36,443 nucleotides of DNA from Gammaproteobacteria bacterium (GCA_013214965.1 JABSRU010000042.1:1-36443), one strand, 5' to 3'; counted from the stretch's first letter, positions 1 through 8,858 are shown. The notes: a model not told the origin generated them from the letters alone. A program made the numbers and translations.

Positions 1-206
1 AACCGCATAATAAAATGTTTCTCAAAAATTCATAATCCTTTAAATCTAACATTGACGGCTTAAGGCGCTTTTGCGCGTTAGCGAGATAGAATATTAGGTC
101 AACATTGTCGATTGGATGGCTTTTTTGACACTATACTAACCAGAACGTGATCAAATTAACTCGATGAGCACCGGTGATGTCGTAATACTACAAATTAACC
201 CGGTGA

Positions 207-586
207 TTTAAGATCCCTTTTGATCAACGCCCTATTTATCGAAAGAAGCTACATAAATTTTCAGTACCAACAAACGACACCGCGATCATGTTAAGTGCCG
301 TCAGCCATGCAATCAATCATATATTTGTCAGCGGAGTGCCATTTTATCGGGCGGGGATTAGTTGTTTAGAGTTGATAGAGAGTCAATTTATGCAACCTGA
401 TTTGTTTGAACCATCACGTGACAATATACACTAACGCACTGCATCGATGCGCTTAATCAGTGTTATGGTGGCGACACAGTCAAACATGCCGCCTTAGGCA
501 CTGAGCAAGCATGGAATATGCGGCGAGAATTTCTATCACCAGCATATACCACCGATTGGAACGCCATACCTAAGATATACTGTTAA
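207..586 (+). pseudogene. umuC: umuC (Y-family DNA polymerase V subunit) 3' remnant
   Basis: Only the C-terminal part of a UmuC-like polymerase survives. From base 207 an open stretch reads through VPTNDTAIML and VPFYRAGISCLELIESQ, which resembles the UmuC little-finger region (PTND..., then YRKAGV-like). It hits a TAA at 432-434. The match continues in another frame from base 431 as THCIDALNQCYGGDTV, then AWNMRREFLSPAYTTDW, ending at TAA 584-586. The MRRE-LSP-YTT block is the usual UmuC tail. A frameshift near 421-433 and the missing N-terminal catalytic part make this a dead gene. No umuD is visible. Bases 1-206 show no gene I can recognise; they may hold more eroded umuC sequence. Confidence 0.75.
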
Positions 587-609
587 TATGAAGTCTATTA
601 ATTAAACAA

Positions 610-3372
610 TCAATCATCTTCCCATTGTTTAATTTTGTTCTTTTTCCGTTCTTCCTTTTCAGCGACGTCTGCCATAACATTTAAAAGGACATTTCCAACT
701 TGTGCCAACGGTGCTTCTGGCGGAATTTTGGGGGCTGAAAAACGCTTTTTAATGGCAATAATAACTTTAACTGCCCACCAGGCAATCACTAGATATAAAA
801 AGTACGCTGCCCATGTTTTGCTAAAGTACGTAATAATCGCACACACGATAATAACGGGTATTAATGAACCGATAATAAAGTTTTTTATTTTTGTCATCAC
901 CTTCTTAATAGCAATGGTTATATCGGTTGGTTTCAATCTATCAGGCTGTTTTAATTCGAAATTATTTTGATTAGCTAAATAGCAATCGTAAGCCGTTTTT
1001 CCATCCTTGTTAATAACGTTAATATTGGCACCGGCTTGTAGTAAAGCTTCAGCCCCACTAGCATTGATGTTTTCGCAACAATAAATTAACGGTGTATTAC
1101 CTGACGCCCCAGGAATATTAATATCAGCACCTAAGCCTATTAAAATAGAAACCTGATCGGTTTCACACAGTGCACCAAAAGCAGCGGCGGTGCATAATGG
1201 TGTTTCCTCAGTATCGTTAGCTTTTTGGTTAATATCGACTCCTGCGTCGACCAGAGGTTTGATTAAACGACTATGTTGATGATAAACGGCAGAAATCAAT
1301 AGAGAATCCCCCTGGCTATCATTTTTTATATTAGCTCCGCTGCGCACTAGAAAATTGAATACATCTAAATGACCATTACGAACTGCATAATATAGTGCAT
1401 TATCACCCTCATCATCTTCATAGTTCACTGGCGCATTATGATTGAGTAACATCTCACATATATTTAAATCGCCATGACATGCAGCCAACATTAAACAGCT
1501 TGAGTCTGTGCCTTCAAGGGATAAGACATCTTCAATAGATTCTTGAATCCGTGCGAGTTCACTCATGGCGTCCATGCCTAACAGTGACAACATGGCATCG
1601 CCAGTTTCGTCATCACTGTCGACTTCATCCTTATCTAAAAAACAAACCCTGTGATTAGCGTTGGCACCCATTTGGAGAAGTGCCAATACTTGTGCATCAT
1701 TTGAAGAAATGACGGCTAAAGATAATGCAGAATTTCCAAGGGTATTTTTATGTTCGAGTTCAGGGTTTTTCTCACATAAATACCTAAAACAATACTCAGC
1801 ACCGGCCTCAACAGTTTGTATCAGTAAACTATTACCCTGGTCGTTAACAATGTTTTTATCAGTTAACTCACAATACAGTACTTTAAAAGCAACCACGTTA
1901 TCCGTGGATAACATTAACCAAATTCTTTCTTCTAAAGGCATGTCGTTAAATGATGTCATCAGATTGTCAAAAACAGGATTACGGGGATCAAGTTTTTCAA
2001 AAGCAAACTCAATGAAGGGGTGTCCGTCATCATTTTCGCTTTGTAGACTAAAGCCGTTAGTCGCTAACAGTTCCAAGCTGGTCGGCGTTAGCTCATGTAC
2101 CAGATCATGTAATGGCGAGTCTTGAGCTGTAAATTTTATTTTACCATTCAATAGTAGCTGTAAATTACCATCACAGTGATATTTAACCGCCATGTTGACC
2201 GCATCAATATTATCAATCTCTAAACAATCTACGCGCTGTGATGCTTTGTTAATCCAATCATTTAATAACGTGGTCGCAAATGGATTGGCTGATAATGTAT
2301 CCGTAATAGATTCAAACTCGTCTTCTAAATCTATCTCATCAATAATGAGAGAAAGCAAAGCATGGCCACACTCAACACTGCCAGCATAAACAGCAGATTC
2401 AAATAGTTCCAATTTGTCATCATTGATAATATCAGAGTAATTCTCCCTAAAATGATTGTAGATATCAATATTATCACTCTTAACGGTATCACTTATCAAT
2501 GCAGCAATGTTATCGCTATCCTCGGGGCTATGAGCAAGTAATGTTAGTGCTTTTTCGTTGTCATGATGAATAATGGCTACTGATATGTTATCCCAAACAT
2601 CACCGGAGTAAGCACCTTTAGGGGGAATTAATTGCAATGTTTTCTTTAAATTTTTACCTAAACAAGCATGGTTTTCAAATAAATGCCAGAGCAAAGATCC
2701 ACCCTGTGAAAATTCAAAATTAGTGTTTGCGCGATGTTTTAATAAACTATGAATAAAAGCGATATCTTTGACATTTTGCTGTTCAACGATATATTGTAAT
2801 ATCGTTTCATGGTCAATTAAGTTATTAGGATCGGCCCCCAGTTCTAAGACAAAATTAAATAGATTAAGTTGATTCTGATCGTAAATTTCACGTAAAACAG
2901 AACTTTTATCCACGAAGGTCAAAAATTCATGATCATTTTTCATTAACCGACTGACTTGACCAAACTCTTCTTCAGCCAATAACGTCCAAAAATCATGCAT
3001 TGGGTCAAAATGTGTCAGTAACGTCGCTAATTGACTCCCTTCAACCGGTTGGCCGCGGAAAAAAAACACATCTTCAGATTCACCAACTTGATCAAAATAA
3101 GTGTGTACTTTAATAAATTCAACATTCAATGGTTTGAGTTTTTTTAATAAATCAATGTCGATATCCCCGGAGGTGCCAGTTTCCAACTGAATATCAATCG
3201 ATGCATCAGAAACACTAATTTCATCTAAACTTAATTGTTCATTAATCAAATAACTCAAGTCTAACGTTTTTATTTTCTCATCTAATGACAAATGGTGTAA
3301 TTTTTTCTTGGCGAGTTCCCCGTCCTTAGGTGTAACAAAATAACCGGTATAGTGAAAATGATTAGCAGACAT
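610..3372 (-). CDS. Large ankyrin-repeat protein with C-terminal membrane anchor
   Basis: A 920-residue protein starting at ATG 3372, chosen because AAGGGAA lies five bases upstream; the frame is open 63 bases further but only to a TTG. Degenerate ankyrin repeats run through most of the protein and are clearest in the C-terminal third, for example NALYYAVRNGHLDVFNFLV and the GADIN and GANINV turns. Near residues 831-874 two hydrophobic segments (NFIIGSLIPVIIVCAIITYF and AYFLYLVIAWWAVKVIIAI) should form a hairpin that leaves both ends in the cytoplasm, followed by a charged tail rich in Lys and Glu. There is no signal peptide. Ankyrin stacks bind other proteins; the partner here is unknown. 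The gene stands alone between decayed sequences (umuC on one side, IS630/TonB scraps on the other), which suggests an accessory locus. Function not recognised. Confidence 0.85.
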   Translation of the reverse strand: MSANHFHYTGYFVTPKDGELAKKKLHHLSLDEKIKTLDLSYLINEQLSLDEISVSDASIDIQLETGTSGDIDIDLLKKLKPLNVEFIKVHTYFDQVGESEDVFFFRGQPVEGSQLATLLTHFDPMHDFWTLLAEEEFGQVSRLMKNDHEFLTFVDKSSVLREIYDQNQLNLFNFVLELGADPNNLIDHETILQYIVEQQNVKDIAFIHSLLKHRANTNFEFSQGGSLLWHLFENHACLGKNLKKTLQLIPPKGAYSGDVWDNISVAIIHHDNEKALTLLAHSPEDSDNIAALISDTVKSDNIDIYNHFRENYSDIINDDKLELFESAVYAGSVECGHALLSLIIDEIDLEDEFESITDTLSANPFATTLLNDWINKASQRVDCLEIDNIDAVNMAVKYHCDGNLQLLLNGKIKFTAQDSPLHDLVHELTPTSLELLATNGFSLQSENDDGHPFIEFAFEKLDPRNPVFDNLMTSFNDMPLEERIWLMLSTDNVVAFKVLYCELTDKNIVNDQGNSLLIQTVEAGAEYCFRYLCEKNPELEHKNTLGNSALSLAVISSNDAQVLALLQMGANANHRVCFLDKDEVDSDDETGDAMLSLLGMDAMSELARIQESIEDVLSLEGTDSSCLMLAACHGDLNICEMLLNHNAPVNYEDDEGDNALYYAVRNGHLDVFNFLVRSGANIKNDSQGDSLLISAVYHQHSRLIKPLVDAGVDINQKANDTEETPLCTAAAFGALCETDQVSILIGLGADINIPGASGNTPLIYCCENINASGAEALLQAGANINVINKDGKTAYDCYLANQNNFELKQPDRLKPTDITIAIKKVMTKIKNFIIGSLIPVIIVCAIITYFSKTWAAYFLYLVIAWWAVKVIIAIKKRFSAPKIPPEAPLAQVGNVLLNVMADVAEKEERKKNKIKQWEDD

Positions 3373-3600
3373 GTGTTCCCTTATTATATTAATTGGCCAA
3401 TTAAAAGTAGAAGAGACTTGACACAAAAAATACAACCAACCGTGTAATTTAGCTGTAAGGCATACTGTGACATGGCATATTCCATTATTATTGAATCACT
3501 TTACAATATAACAAGCTCAAATAACAAACAATTAAAGTGTGACTTACAATCATGTCTACGTTTTTTTGCAGGGAAATAATAAAACCACCACTTAGATTCA

Positions 3601-3850
3601 TTAGCTAAATGGCGATGGTCGAGTGATAAGCGTGAGTGCGATCAAATTAAAACGGTTCTATTACGTGATGAAAACTGGCCTACACCAATGATTGCCCAAG
3701 CATTACGAATTCACGAAACAACCATCGTCCGATATATTGATAATTATGTTCGCGATGAAAAACTCACTTGTGATAGTGGTGGTTCTTAGGGCTATTTAAG
3801 TCAAGAACAAACCGAACAATTCATTGATCATTTATGCCAAATCAGAGCTA
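3601..3850 (+). pseudogene. IS630-family transposase N-terminal fragment
   Basis: Translation from 3601 gives KWRWSSDKRE, then IKTVLLRDENWPTPMIAQAL and ETTIVRYIDNYVRDEKL, the helix-turn-helix N-terminus typical of IS630-type transposases, followed by SGGS, an in-frame TAG at 3787-3789, and YLSQEQTEQFIDHL. The catalytic DDE domain is absent and the upstream part is in a different frame with stops. The fragment stops near 3850, where an unrelated coding remnant on the other strand begins. Family assignment comes from the HTH and the GGS-YL linker pattern. Confidence 0.7.
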
Positions 3851-3984
3851 CGATGGCCTTTTATTTCTATGCGCTCAACATTTGTTTCTGATAACTCAGT
3901 TTGTTGTGCTGTAGCAGGGATCATTAAAGATGATAATAGGGCTGATGCTAATGAAATTTTGACTAGATTAGGCTGCTAAACCAT
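3850..3984 (-). pseudogene. 5' remnant of a TonB-dependent receptor gene
   Basis: On the minus strand an ATG at 3984 is followed by GTT and an in-frame TAG, then QPNLVKISLASALLSSLM and IPATAQQTELSETNVERIEI followed by KGHR. This is a Sec signal peptide with an Ala-X-Ala cleavage site, then the start of a mature TonB receptor: V-E-R-I-E-I resembles a TonB box. The reading frame reaches a stop soon after, where the IS630 fragment starts on the opposite strand. So only about 40 codons remain, with a nonsense codon at position 3. It could in principle be another outer-membrane protein, but the ERIEI motif favours a TonB receptor. Confidence 0.5.
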
Positions 3985-4037
3985 TGTGTACCCACGGGGT
4001 AAGTGATTCGTAATTGCATAAGTGGTATTTGCGTGAT

Positions 4038-4256
4038 TTATGGCATTTTAAACGAAGGTAAATTAGCTTTAGCCATCATAAATAAGACACCGCCGGTGGT
4101 CAAAAAGAAGAATGTTGCAGCGCCTACACTGTAGCGAATTAACTCTGTTGCGTCATCACCAGCGACTAAAAACCAAATAAGGCAAGCGAAGGCTATCATA
4201 AAATTCGCCATTGCAAATAACCACGATATTTTTTGAAACAAAGATTTATCAGACAT
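4038..4256 (-). CDS. Small two-helix membrane protein
   Basis: 72 residues with two hydrophobic stretches, WLFAMANFMIAFACLIWFLV (about residues 13-32) and YSVGAATFFFLTTGGVLFMM (about 42-61), separated by a short acidic turn (AGDDATE). The C-terminus is short and proline-ended. No signal peptide cleavage site and no catalytic motif are visible. I do not recognise the family. It is transcribed away from the MTHFR-like gene, and the shared 225-base spacer has two dyad symmetries. Confidence 0.6.
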   Translation of the reverse strand: MSDKSLFQKISWLFAMANFMIAFACLIWFLVAGDDATELIRYSVGAATFFFLTTGGVLFMMAKANLPSFKMP

Positions 4257-4305
4257 ACAGCACCTACTTAGCTAAAAAAACTATTGTACTTGCTCAAAAA
4301 TATCC

Positions 4306-4358
4306 ATCCTTGATTTCCCTCAAGGATATATCCTTTTACCTATACCAAAGTAGGTATA
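4306..4358. repeat. Two short inverted repeats in a divergent promoter region
   Basis: ATCCTTGA at 4306-4313 pairs with TCAAGGAT at 4320-4327 over a 6-base loop, and TATACC at 4341-4346 pairs with GGTATA at 4353-4358. The palindrome GGATATATCC (4324-4333) lies between them. They sit between the divergent small membrane protein gene and the MTHFR-like gene, so they may be operators; no regulator can be named. Confidence 0.4.
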
Positions 4359-4481
4359 TCAAATAACAGCAAAGACTAATAACCATTAGGCTTACATGTT
4401 ATTGTTAAACAACTTATCAGCGTGTTGATTTTTCACGGCTTATAAATCACCATTTAATCAACAGTCGAAGGTTATTATTTA

Positions 4482-5474
4482 ATGAATTCAGTGTTACGCG
4501 CCAAATCAGCAGACGCAAAGTTCGGGGTATATTTTATCGGAACAACGCCCCCTCGTGCGACATCAAGTCTCGAAAATGTTGAGGCGGTCGCAGACAAGTT
4601 ACTCGCGCGTCTTGATAAAGTAGATTTTGACGGGTTAATTGTTTATGACATTCAAGATGAAAGCAGTCGTACTGATATCAAACGCCCTTTTCCATTCTCA
4701 AAAACGTTTGAACCTTGCCATTATTCGCAAATTTTAGGCATAAAAACTAAAAAACCAATCATTACTTATAAAAGTGTGTCGCAAAAAACCAAAGAAGAGT
4801 TTTCAACTTGGCTTGATAATAGCTGGCAGCTCTATGGTGTAAGAGATATTGTATTAGTCGGCAGTCCTTCCGCTAAAGGCAAGCAGTCTTTAAGCTTGGT
4901 TGATGCTTACCAAGTTCAAAAAGCCCATCGTTTTAATTATTATCTTGGCGGGGTTACTATTGCTGAGCGCCACGCTAGTAAAGGCGATGAGCACTTACGC
5001 ATGATCAATAAAAATACTCAAGGATGTGAGTATTTTATTTCACAAGCAGTTTATGATGCTTCAGCTACCATTGATATGCTCGCTAATTATGCACGTGAGT
5101 GTCGGTTACGAAACATTCAACCACGACGAATTATTTTAACCTTTACGCCATGTGGCAGTGAAAAAACTCTGGAGTTCATGAAGTGGTTAGGTATTGCCAT
5201 TCCTAATGCAACGAAGTGGCGTATTCTTGAAGCGGCAAATCCATTAGCCGAGTCGATTAAAATTTGCCGAGCCAATCTCGAACAAATTATTGAAAATTGT
5301 ATGAGTTTAAATATTCCCTTGGGACTTAACATTGAAAGCTTAACCAATCGGAAAGAAGAAATTGATGCATCAATAAGACTGTATAAACTATTAAAAGCGA
5401 CGTTAGACTTAGCGTTAGCTGAACGTGAGTTTCAGGTGGTTGAGCAAGAATTTACTCTCGCGAATAAATCATAA
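4482..5474 (+). CDS. Methylenetetrahydrofolate reductase-like TIM-barrel protein
   Basis: 330 residues resembling the single-domain (beta/alpha)8 MTHFR family, which normally uses FAD to reduce 5,10-methylene-THF to 5-methyl-THF. Visible family-like traits are an early strand with a conserved-looking acidic turn (LIVYDIQDES), a mid-barrel GGVTIAERHASKGDE segment, and KNTQGCEYFISQAVYD, which corresponds to the position where MTHFR reads AGADF-ITQ-FFD. It diverges from E. coli MetF, so cofactor and substrate use are inferred only. GAAGG lies about ten bases before the ATG. The CBS-domain gene follows 85 bases downstream on the same strand, suggesting co-transcription. No methionine synthesis genes are nearby. 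Confidence 0.7.
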   Translation: MNSVLRAKSADAKFGVYFIGTTPPRATSSLENVEAVADKLLARLDKVDFDGLIVYDIQDESSRTDIKRPFPFSKTFEPCHYSQILGIKTKKPIITYKSVSQKTKEEFSTWLDNSWQLYGVRDIVLVGSPSAKGKQSLSLVDAYQVQKAHRFNYYLGGVTIAERHASKGDEHLRMINKNTQGCEYFISQAVYDASATIDMLANYARECRLRNIQPRRIILTFTPCGSEKTLEFMKWLGIAIPNATKWRILEAANPLAESIKICRANLEQIIENCMSLNIPLGLNIESLTNRKEEIDASIRLYKLLKATLDLALAEREFQVVEQEFTLANKS

Positions 5475-5559
5475 TATTTCGAATTTATTGATATATTATA
5501 AAGCTTTTTTTTAAAAAAAGGTCTAAGCTTAATTTAATAATTATAAAAGGAAATGCCGA

Positions 5560-5991
5560 ATGAAAACATTAATTGTAAGTGAATATATGATTCACCAGCC
5601 GATTAAATTTGATAGCGCAATGACTATTGCTTCGGCAGTTGAACTTTTTTTAAAGAAACCACAAATTGGTGCGCCAGTGGTTGATAGTGAGAATCACGTC
5701 ATTGGTTTTTTGTCTGAGCAAGATTGTTTAAATAGCATGTTAGAATCGACTTACCTTGGAGAATCACATGAAATTGTTGCCGACAAAATGCGCACCGAAG
5801 TGTTAACCGTTTCGCCTAATGACTCCATTTTAGATATTGCTAAATCAATGACCGCGAAACGGCCAAAGGTTTATCCAGTCGTTGACGACAATAACAAATT
5901 GTTAGGTGTTATCACCCGTCATCACTTACTTGAAGCGATAGACAATCAGCTTAATGCAAACTATCAAAAGGGTCATGCTCGTTTAGTTTAG
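5560..5991 (+). CDS. Tandem CBS-domain protein
   Basis: 143 residues made almost entirely of two CBS domains, a Bateman module that binds adenine nucleotides or S-adenosyl compounds. The first spans about residues 8-65 (GAPVVDSENHVIGFLSEQDC), the second about 75-135 (VYPVVDDNNKLLGVITRHHL). There is no attached enzymatic or membrane domain, so it probably acts as a regulatory subunit. AAGGAA sits seven bases ahead of the ATG. Its position 85 bases after the MTHFR-like gene suggests that the two work together, but the sequence does not prove this. Confidence 0.85.
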   Translation: MKTLIVSEYMIHQPIKFDSAMTIASAVELFLKKPQIGAPVVDSENHVIGFLSEQDCLNSMLESTYLGESHEIVADKMRTEVLTVSPNDSILDIAKSMTAKRPKVYPVVDDNNKLLGVITRHHLLEAIDNQLNANYQKGHARLV

Positions 5992-5999
5992 ATTTGGAA

Positions 6000-6029
6000 A
6001 CTAGTTTAGTGACTAATCACTAAACTAGT
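6000..6029. repeat. Perfect 13-bp inverted repeat at a convergent gene junction
   Basis: ACTAGTTTAGTGA (6000-6012) and TCACTAAACTAGT (6017-6029) form a perfect 13-bp stem with a CTAA loop. It contains the zapE stop codon (6025-6027) and lies just after the CBS gene stop. There is no U-tract on either side, so it is not a textbook intrinsic terminator, but its placement suggests that it ends or stabilises both transcripts. Confidence 0.6.
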
Positions 6030-7128
6030 GCTTACTTAAATACTCGAGTGATTGCATTTCGGTTAACCGGCTAAATGTCCGCTTAAATTCAAAGCTTAGC
6101 GCCCCGCCACTGTATAATTGATCAAGCGTAACATTGGCACATATATATAAATTCACATTTTGATCGTATAACTCATCCACTAAACTAATAAATCGTCGTG
6201 CAGCATCGTCTTGTACTGCATAATTTAATGTTCTTTCGCCCGTTGCTGTTGCAACACTGCCATCTTCCGTACCGCGCGCTCGGATCCATCCGCGACATTC
6301 ACCGCCCAGTTCAGGAACATCACCGATAAAGACATGCTTAAAACGCTTTGCTAAGTCAATGTAATCAAGGGTCGATCTTGGACCATTGCATAAATCATCA
6401 AAGCGAAACCAAATAGCTTCGCGGTCACGTTTAATGACCATAATTTCTCGACCGAGAATGCTCACTGGCTTATCTACGCATTGTTCTATAATCACCAAGT
6501 GATTAAAACAATCCTTAAATTGATTATATTGCTCTAAACCAAAATAAGTACTTTGATGAGTTAAGCACCGCAGGCGGTGATCTTCAGCGCCATTGAGGTG
6601 AAACTCAGTGGTGTACTTTAATAATAGGGCAATGGTTGGTTCAAAACGTTGACGTTGTAATCCCCCTTGATAAAGATCGTTAATCGCAATATTGGACGTG
6701 GCCACTAATGTTACCCCTTGCTCAAACAATGCTTCAAATAAGCGGCCCAAGATCATCGCATCACCAATGTCTGACACAAAGAATTCATCAAAACAAAGTA
6801 CACGGCATTGTTTAGCCAAGCGATATGCAATGCGACGCAACGGCTCACTATGGCCTGACTCATGATTAAGTTCTTGATGCATTTTTGCCATAAAATGATG
6901 GAAGTGCAGTCTCATTTTGCGCGGTTCTTTGATTGAATCATAAAACATATCCATCAAATATGTTTTACCACGTCCGACTTCGCCCCAAATATAAACACCG
7001 TTAACAGCCGCGGTTTTGTCGCGCTCTAATTGTTCTGCGATTCGGGATAAGACCGAAATAGCCTCATACTGGCAGGGGTCAAAATCTATCTGATTATTGT
7101 CGATGTTGTTTTGATACTTACTCTTCAT
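6025..7128 (-). CDS. zapE: ZapE/AFG1-family ATPase (cell division)
   Basis: AFG1-like P-loop ATPase of the ZapE type, a protein that in E. coli associates with the Z-ring during constriction. Walker A is GEVGRGKT and Walker B is VLCFDEFFV, followed by the conserved SDIGDAMILGRLFEALFEQG segment and the sensor-like VATSNIAINDLYQGGLQR. The C-terminus has the usual YSGGALSFEFKRTFSRLTEM. I place the start at ATG 7128 because GGAA lies five bases upstream; ATG 7137 is an alternative, and the frame is open up to a TTG at 7173. The length of about 368 residues fits the family (about 375 in E. coli). It is convergent with the CBS gene and lies downstream of gnd on the same strand, with about 200 bases between them. 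Confidence 0.93.
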   Translation of the reverse strand: MKSKYQNNIDNNQIDFDPCQYEAISVLSRIAEQLERDKTAAVNGVYIWGEVGRGKTYLMDMFYDSIKEPRKMRLHFHHFMAKMHQELNHESGHSEPLRRIAYRLAKQCRVLCFDEFFVSDIGDAMILGRLFEALFEQGVTLVATSNIAINDLYQGGLQRQRFEPTIALLLKYTTEFHLNGAEDHRLRCLTHQSTYFGLEQYNQFKDCFNHLVIIEQCVDKPVSILGREIMVIKRDREAIWFRFDDLCNGPRSTLDYIDLAKRFKHVFIGDVPELGGECRGWIRARGTEDGSVATATGERTLNYAVQDDAARRFISLVDELYDQNVNLYICANVTLDQLYSGGALSFEFKRTFSRLTEMQSLEYLSKH

Positions 7129-7331
7129 TTTTTCCATTCTAATTAACGTGTTGTACTGTAGATTTATAACCAAAAACAGGATAAATTAAACTAAAAATAA
7201 CCATAGAATTAAAGGATTGAATTCCCCGATAAAATCTCAGTACCATACGTGTAGCACAAATATTGTACGTGCAGCTTTTGTCTCAAGCAATAGCTAACGT
7301 CAAAGTTGCGTTGGCTAGCAAATGTGGTGAT

Positions 7332-8858
7332 TTATACCTTAATCATTGGACGCTGTGCATCATTCCATTGGACGTGAAACTTCTTACCTTTGGCCGTATC
7401 GATACGCTCAAAAGTATGAGCACCAAAGTAATCCCGTTGTCCCTGGAGTAAACTGGTCGGTAACCGTTCGCAACGATAAGAGTCATAATAAGCTAAAGCA
7501 GAACTAAATCCGCCACACGGGAGCCCTGCTAACGTTGCATGGCTGATTGCTTTACGCCAGTTCCCTTGGTACAGGGATATTTGTTCAATGAAATAAGGGG
7601 CAAGCAATAAATTATTCAGTTCTTCATCGAGTTGATAAGCTTGGGTAATTGATTGTAAAAAGGATGCTCTAATAATACAACCCGCTCGCCAAATTTTAGC
7701 AATGGCTGCAAAATCTAAATTCCACTGTCGTTCTTTGGATGCCATATTCATCAATTGGAATCCTTGAGCATAGGCACAAATTTTAGAACAATAGAGTGCG
7801 TCATGCAGAGCGGTAATAATCTCCTGATGTTGCTGTTCATCAACGGGGGAGTTAACTGGACCTTTTAGTAATTTAGAAGCCGTGACGCGTTCTTCTTTTA
7901 AAGTTGATAATGAACGAGCAAAAACAGATTGTGCAATAGTCGTTGCAGGACTTCCTATTTGCAATGCGCTCACCGCCGTCCATAAACCAGTGCCTTTTTG
8001 TCCGGCTTTATCTAAAATAACATCAACTAACGGTAATCCGGTTTTTTGATCAACATAATCAAGAACTTCAGCACTAATTTCCATTAAGTAACTATTCAGC
8101 AACCCTTGATTCCACTGCCTGAACACTACCGCTATTTCGCTTGGGCTCATTAATAACGACTCACGCATAATATGATAGGCTTCACAGATCAATTGCATGT
8201 CGGCATATTCAATTCCATTATGGACCATTTTGACATAATGACCTGAGCCAGCTGGCCCGATGTAGGTGGTGCATGCCTCACCGACCGGCAATGGTTGTTC
8301 AATCGAGGTTCTTTCTAGGGGCAAACCCGTTTGAGGATCAACCTTGGCTGCTATCGCTTGCCAAATGGGTTCAATGCGAGTCCATGCATATGGGTCGCCA
8401 CTTGGCATCAATGATGGACCAAATCGAGCCCCAACTTCACCACCCGATATTGCAGTGGTAAAAAATAAAAACTTACCATTGTATGACTTTTCTCGTTCAA
8501 TGGTATCGGTCCATAAGCTATTGCCAGTATCAACGACAATATCGTCGGCACAAATACCAGCATCAATGAGTTTATGGCAGACATCATCAACCGCTTGTCC
8601 TGCTGGTACTGACAATATAATCAAATGTGGTGCTTTTAGTTTGGATAATAACTCGGTAAAAGAATGGCAAGGTTCTATTCGTGGCGATTGCTCACCTCGT
8701 TCTAATGTATCTTGAGTAATTAATGAAGCCACTTTTGTGTGGTCTAAATCAAATCCAGCAATTTTATAACCGTTATCTGCGAGATTAAGTGCAATATTTT
8801 TTCCCATAACACCCAGTCCAATAAAACCGATGTCACATAAATTTGGTTGCGCTGCCAT
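7332..8858 (-). CDS. gnd: 6-phosphogluconate dehydrogenase (decarboxylating), probably NAD-type
   Basis: Oxidises 6-phosphogluconate to ribulose-5-phosphate and CO2 in the cytoplasm. The N-terminal Rossmann fold has GFIGLGVMGKNIALNL. Active-site segments are present: SGGEVGARFGPSLMP, GHYVKMVHNGIEY (catalytic Lys and Glu), AGQKGTG, and the C-terminal GQRDYFGAHTFERID. 508 residues is somewhat longer than E. coli Gnd (468). After the second beta strand it reads GFDLDHTK (Asp37-Leu38-Asp39) where E. coli Gnd has FNRSREKT. The Asn-Arg-Ser that cradles the NADP phosphate is replaced by Asp-Leu-Asp, which argues for NAD preference; this is inference from family structure. ATG at 8858. An 11-bp inverted repeat lies 35-71 bases upstream. 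Confidence 0.95.
   Translation of the reverse strand: MAAQPNLCDIGFIGLGVMGKNIALNLADNGYKIAGFDLDHTKVASLITQDTLERGEQSPRIEPCHSFTELLSKLKAPHLIILSVPAGQAVDDVCHKLIDAGICADDIVVDTGNSLWTDTIEREKSYNGKFLFFTTAISGGEVGARFGPSLMPSGDPYAWTRIEPIWQAIAAKVDPQTGLPLERTSIEQPLPVGEACTTYIGPAGSGHYVKMVHNGIEYADMQLICEAYHIMRESLLMSPSEIAVVFRQWNQGLLNSYLMEISAEVLDYVDQKTGLPLVDVILDKAGQKGTGLWTAVSALQIGSPATTIAQSVFARSLSTLKEERVTASKLLKGPVNSPVDEQQHQEIITALHDALYCSKICAYAQGFQLMNMASKERQWNLDFAAIAKIWRAGCIIRASFLQSITQAYQLDEELNNLLLAPYFIEQISLYQGNWRKAISHATLAGLPCGGFSSALAYYDSYRCERLPTSLLQGQRDYFGAHTFERIDTAKGKKFHVQWNDAQRPMIKV

Noticed and set aside
5500-5530. T-run and A-run after the MTHFR-like gene that could fold as a terminator.
   Set aside because: The stem is only A/T pairs without a GC core, and the CBS gene seems to be co-transcribed.
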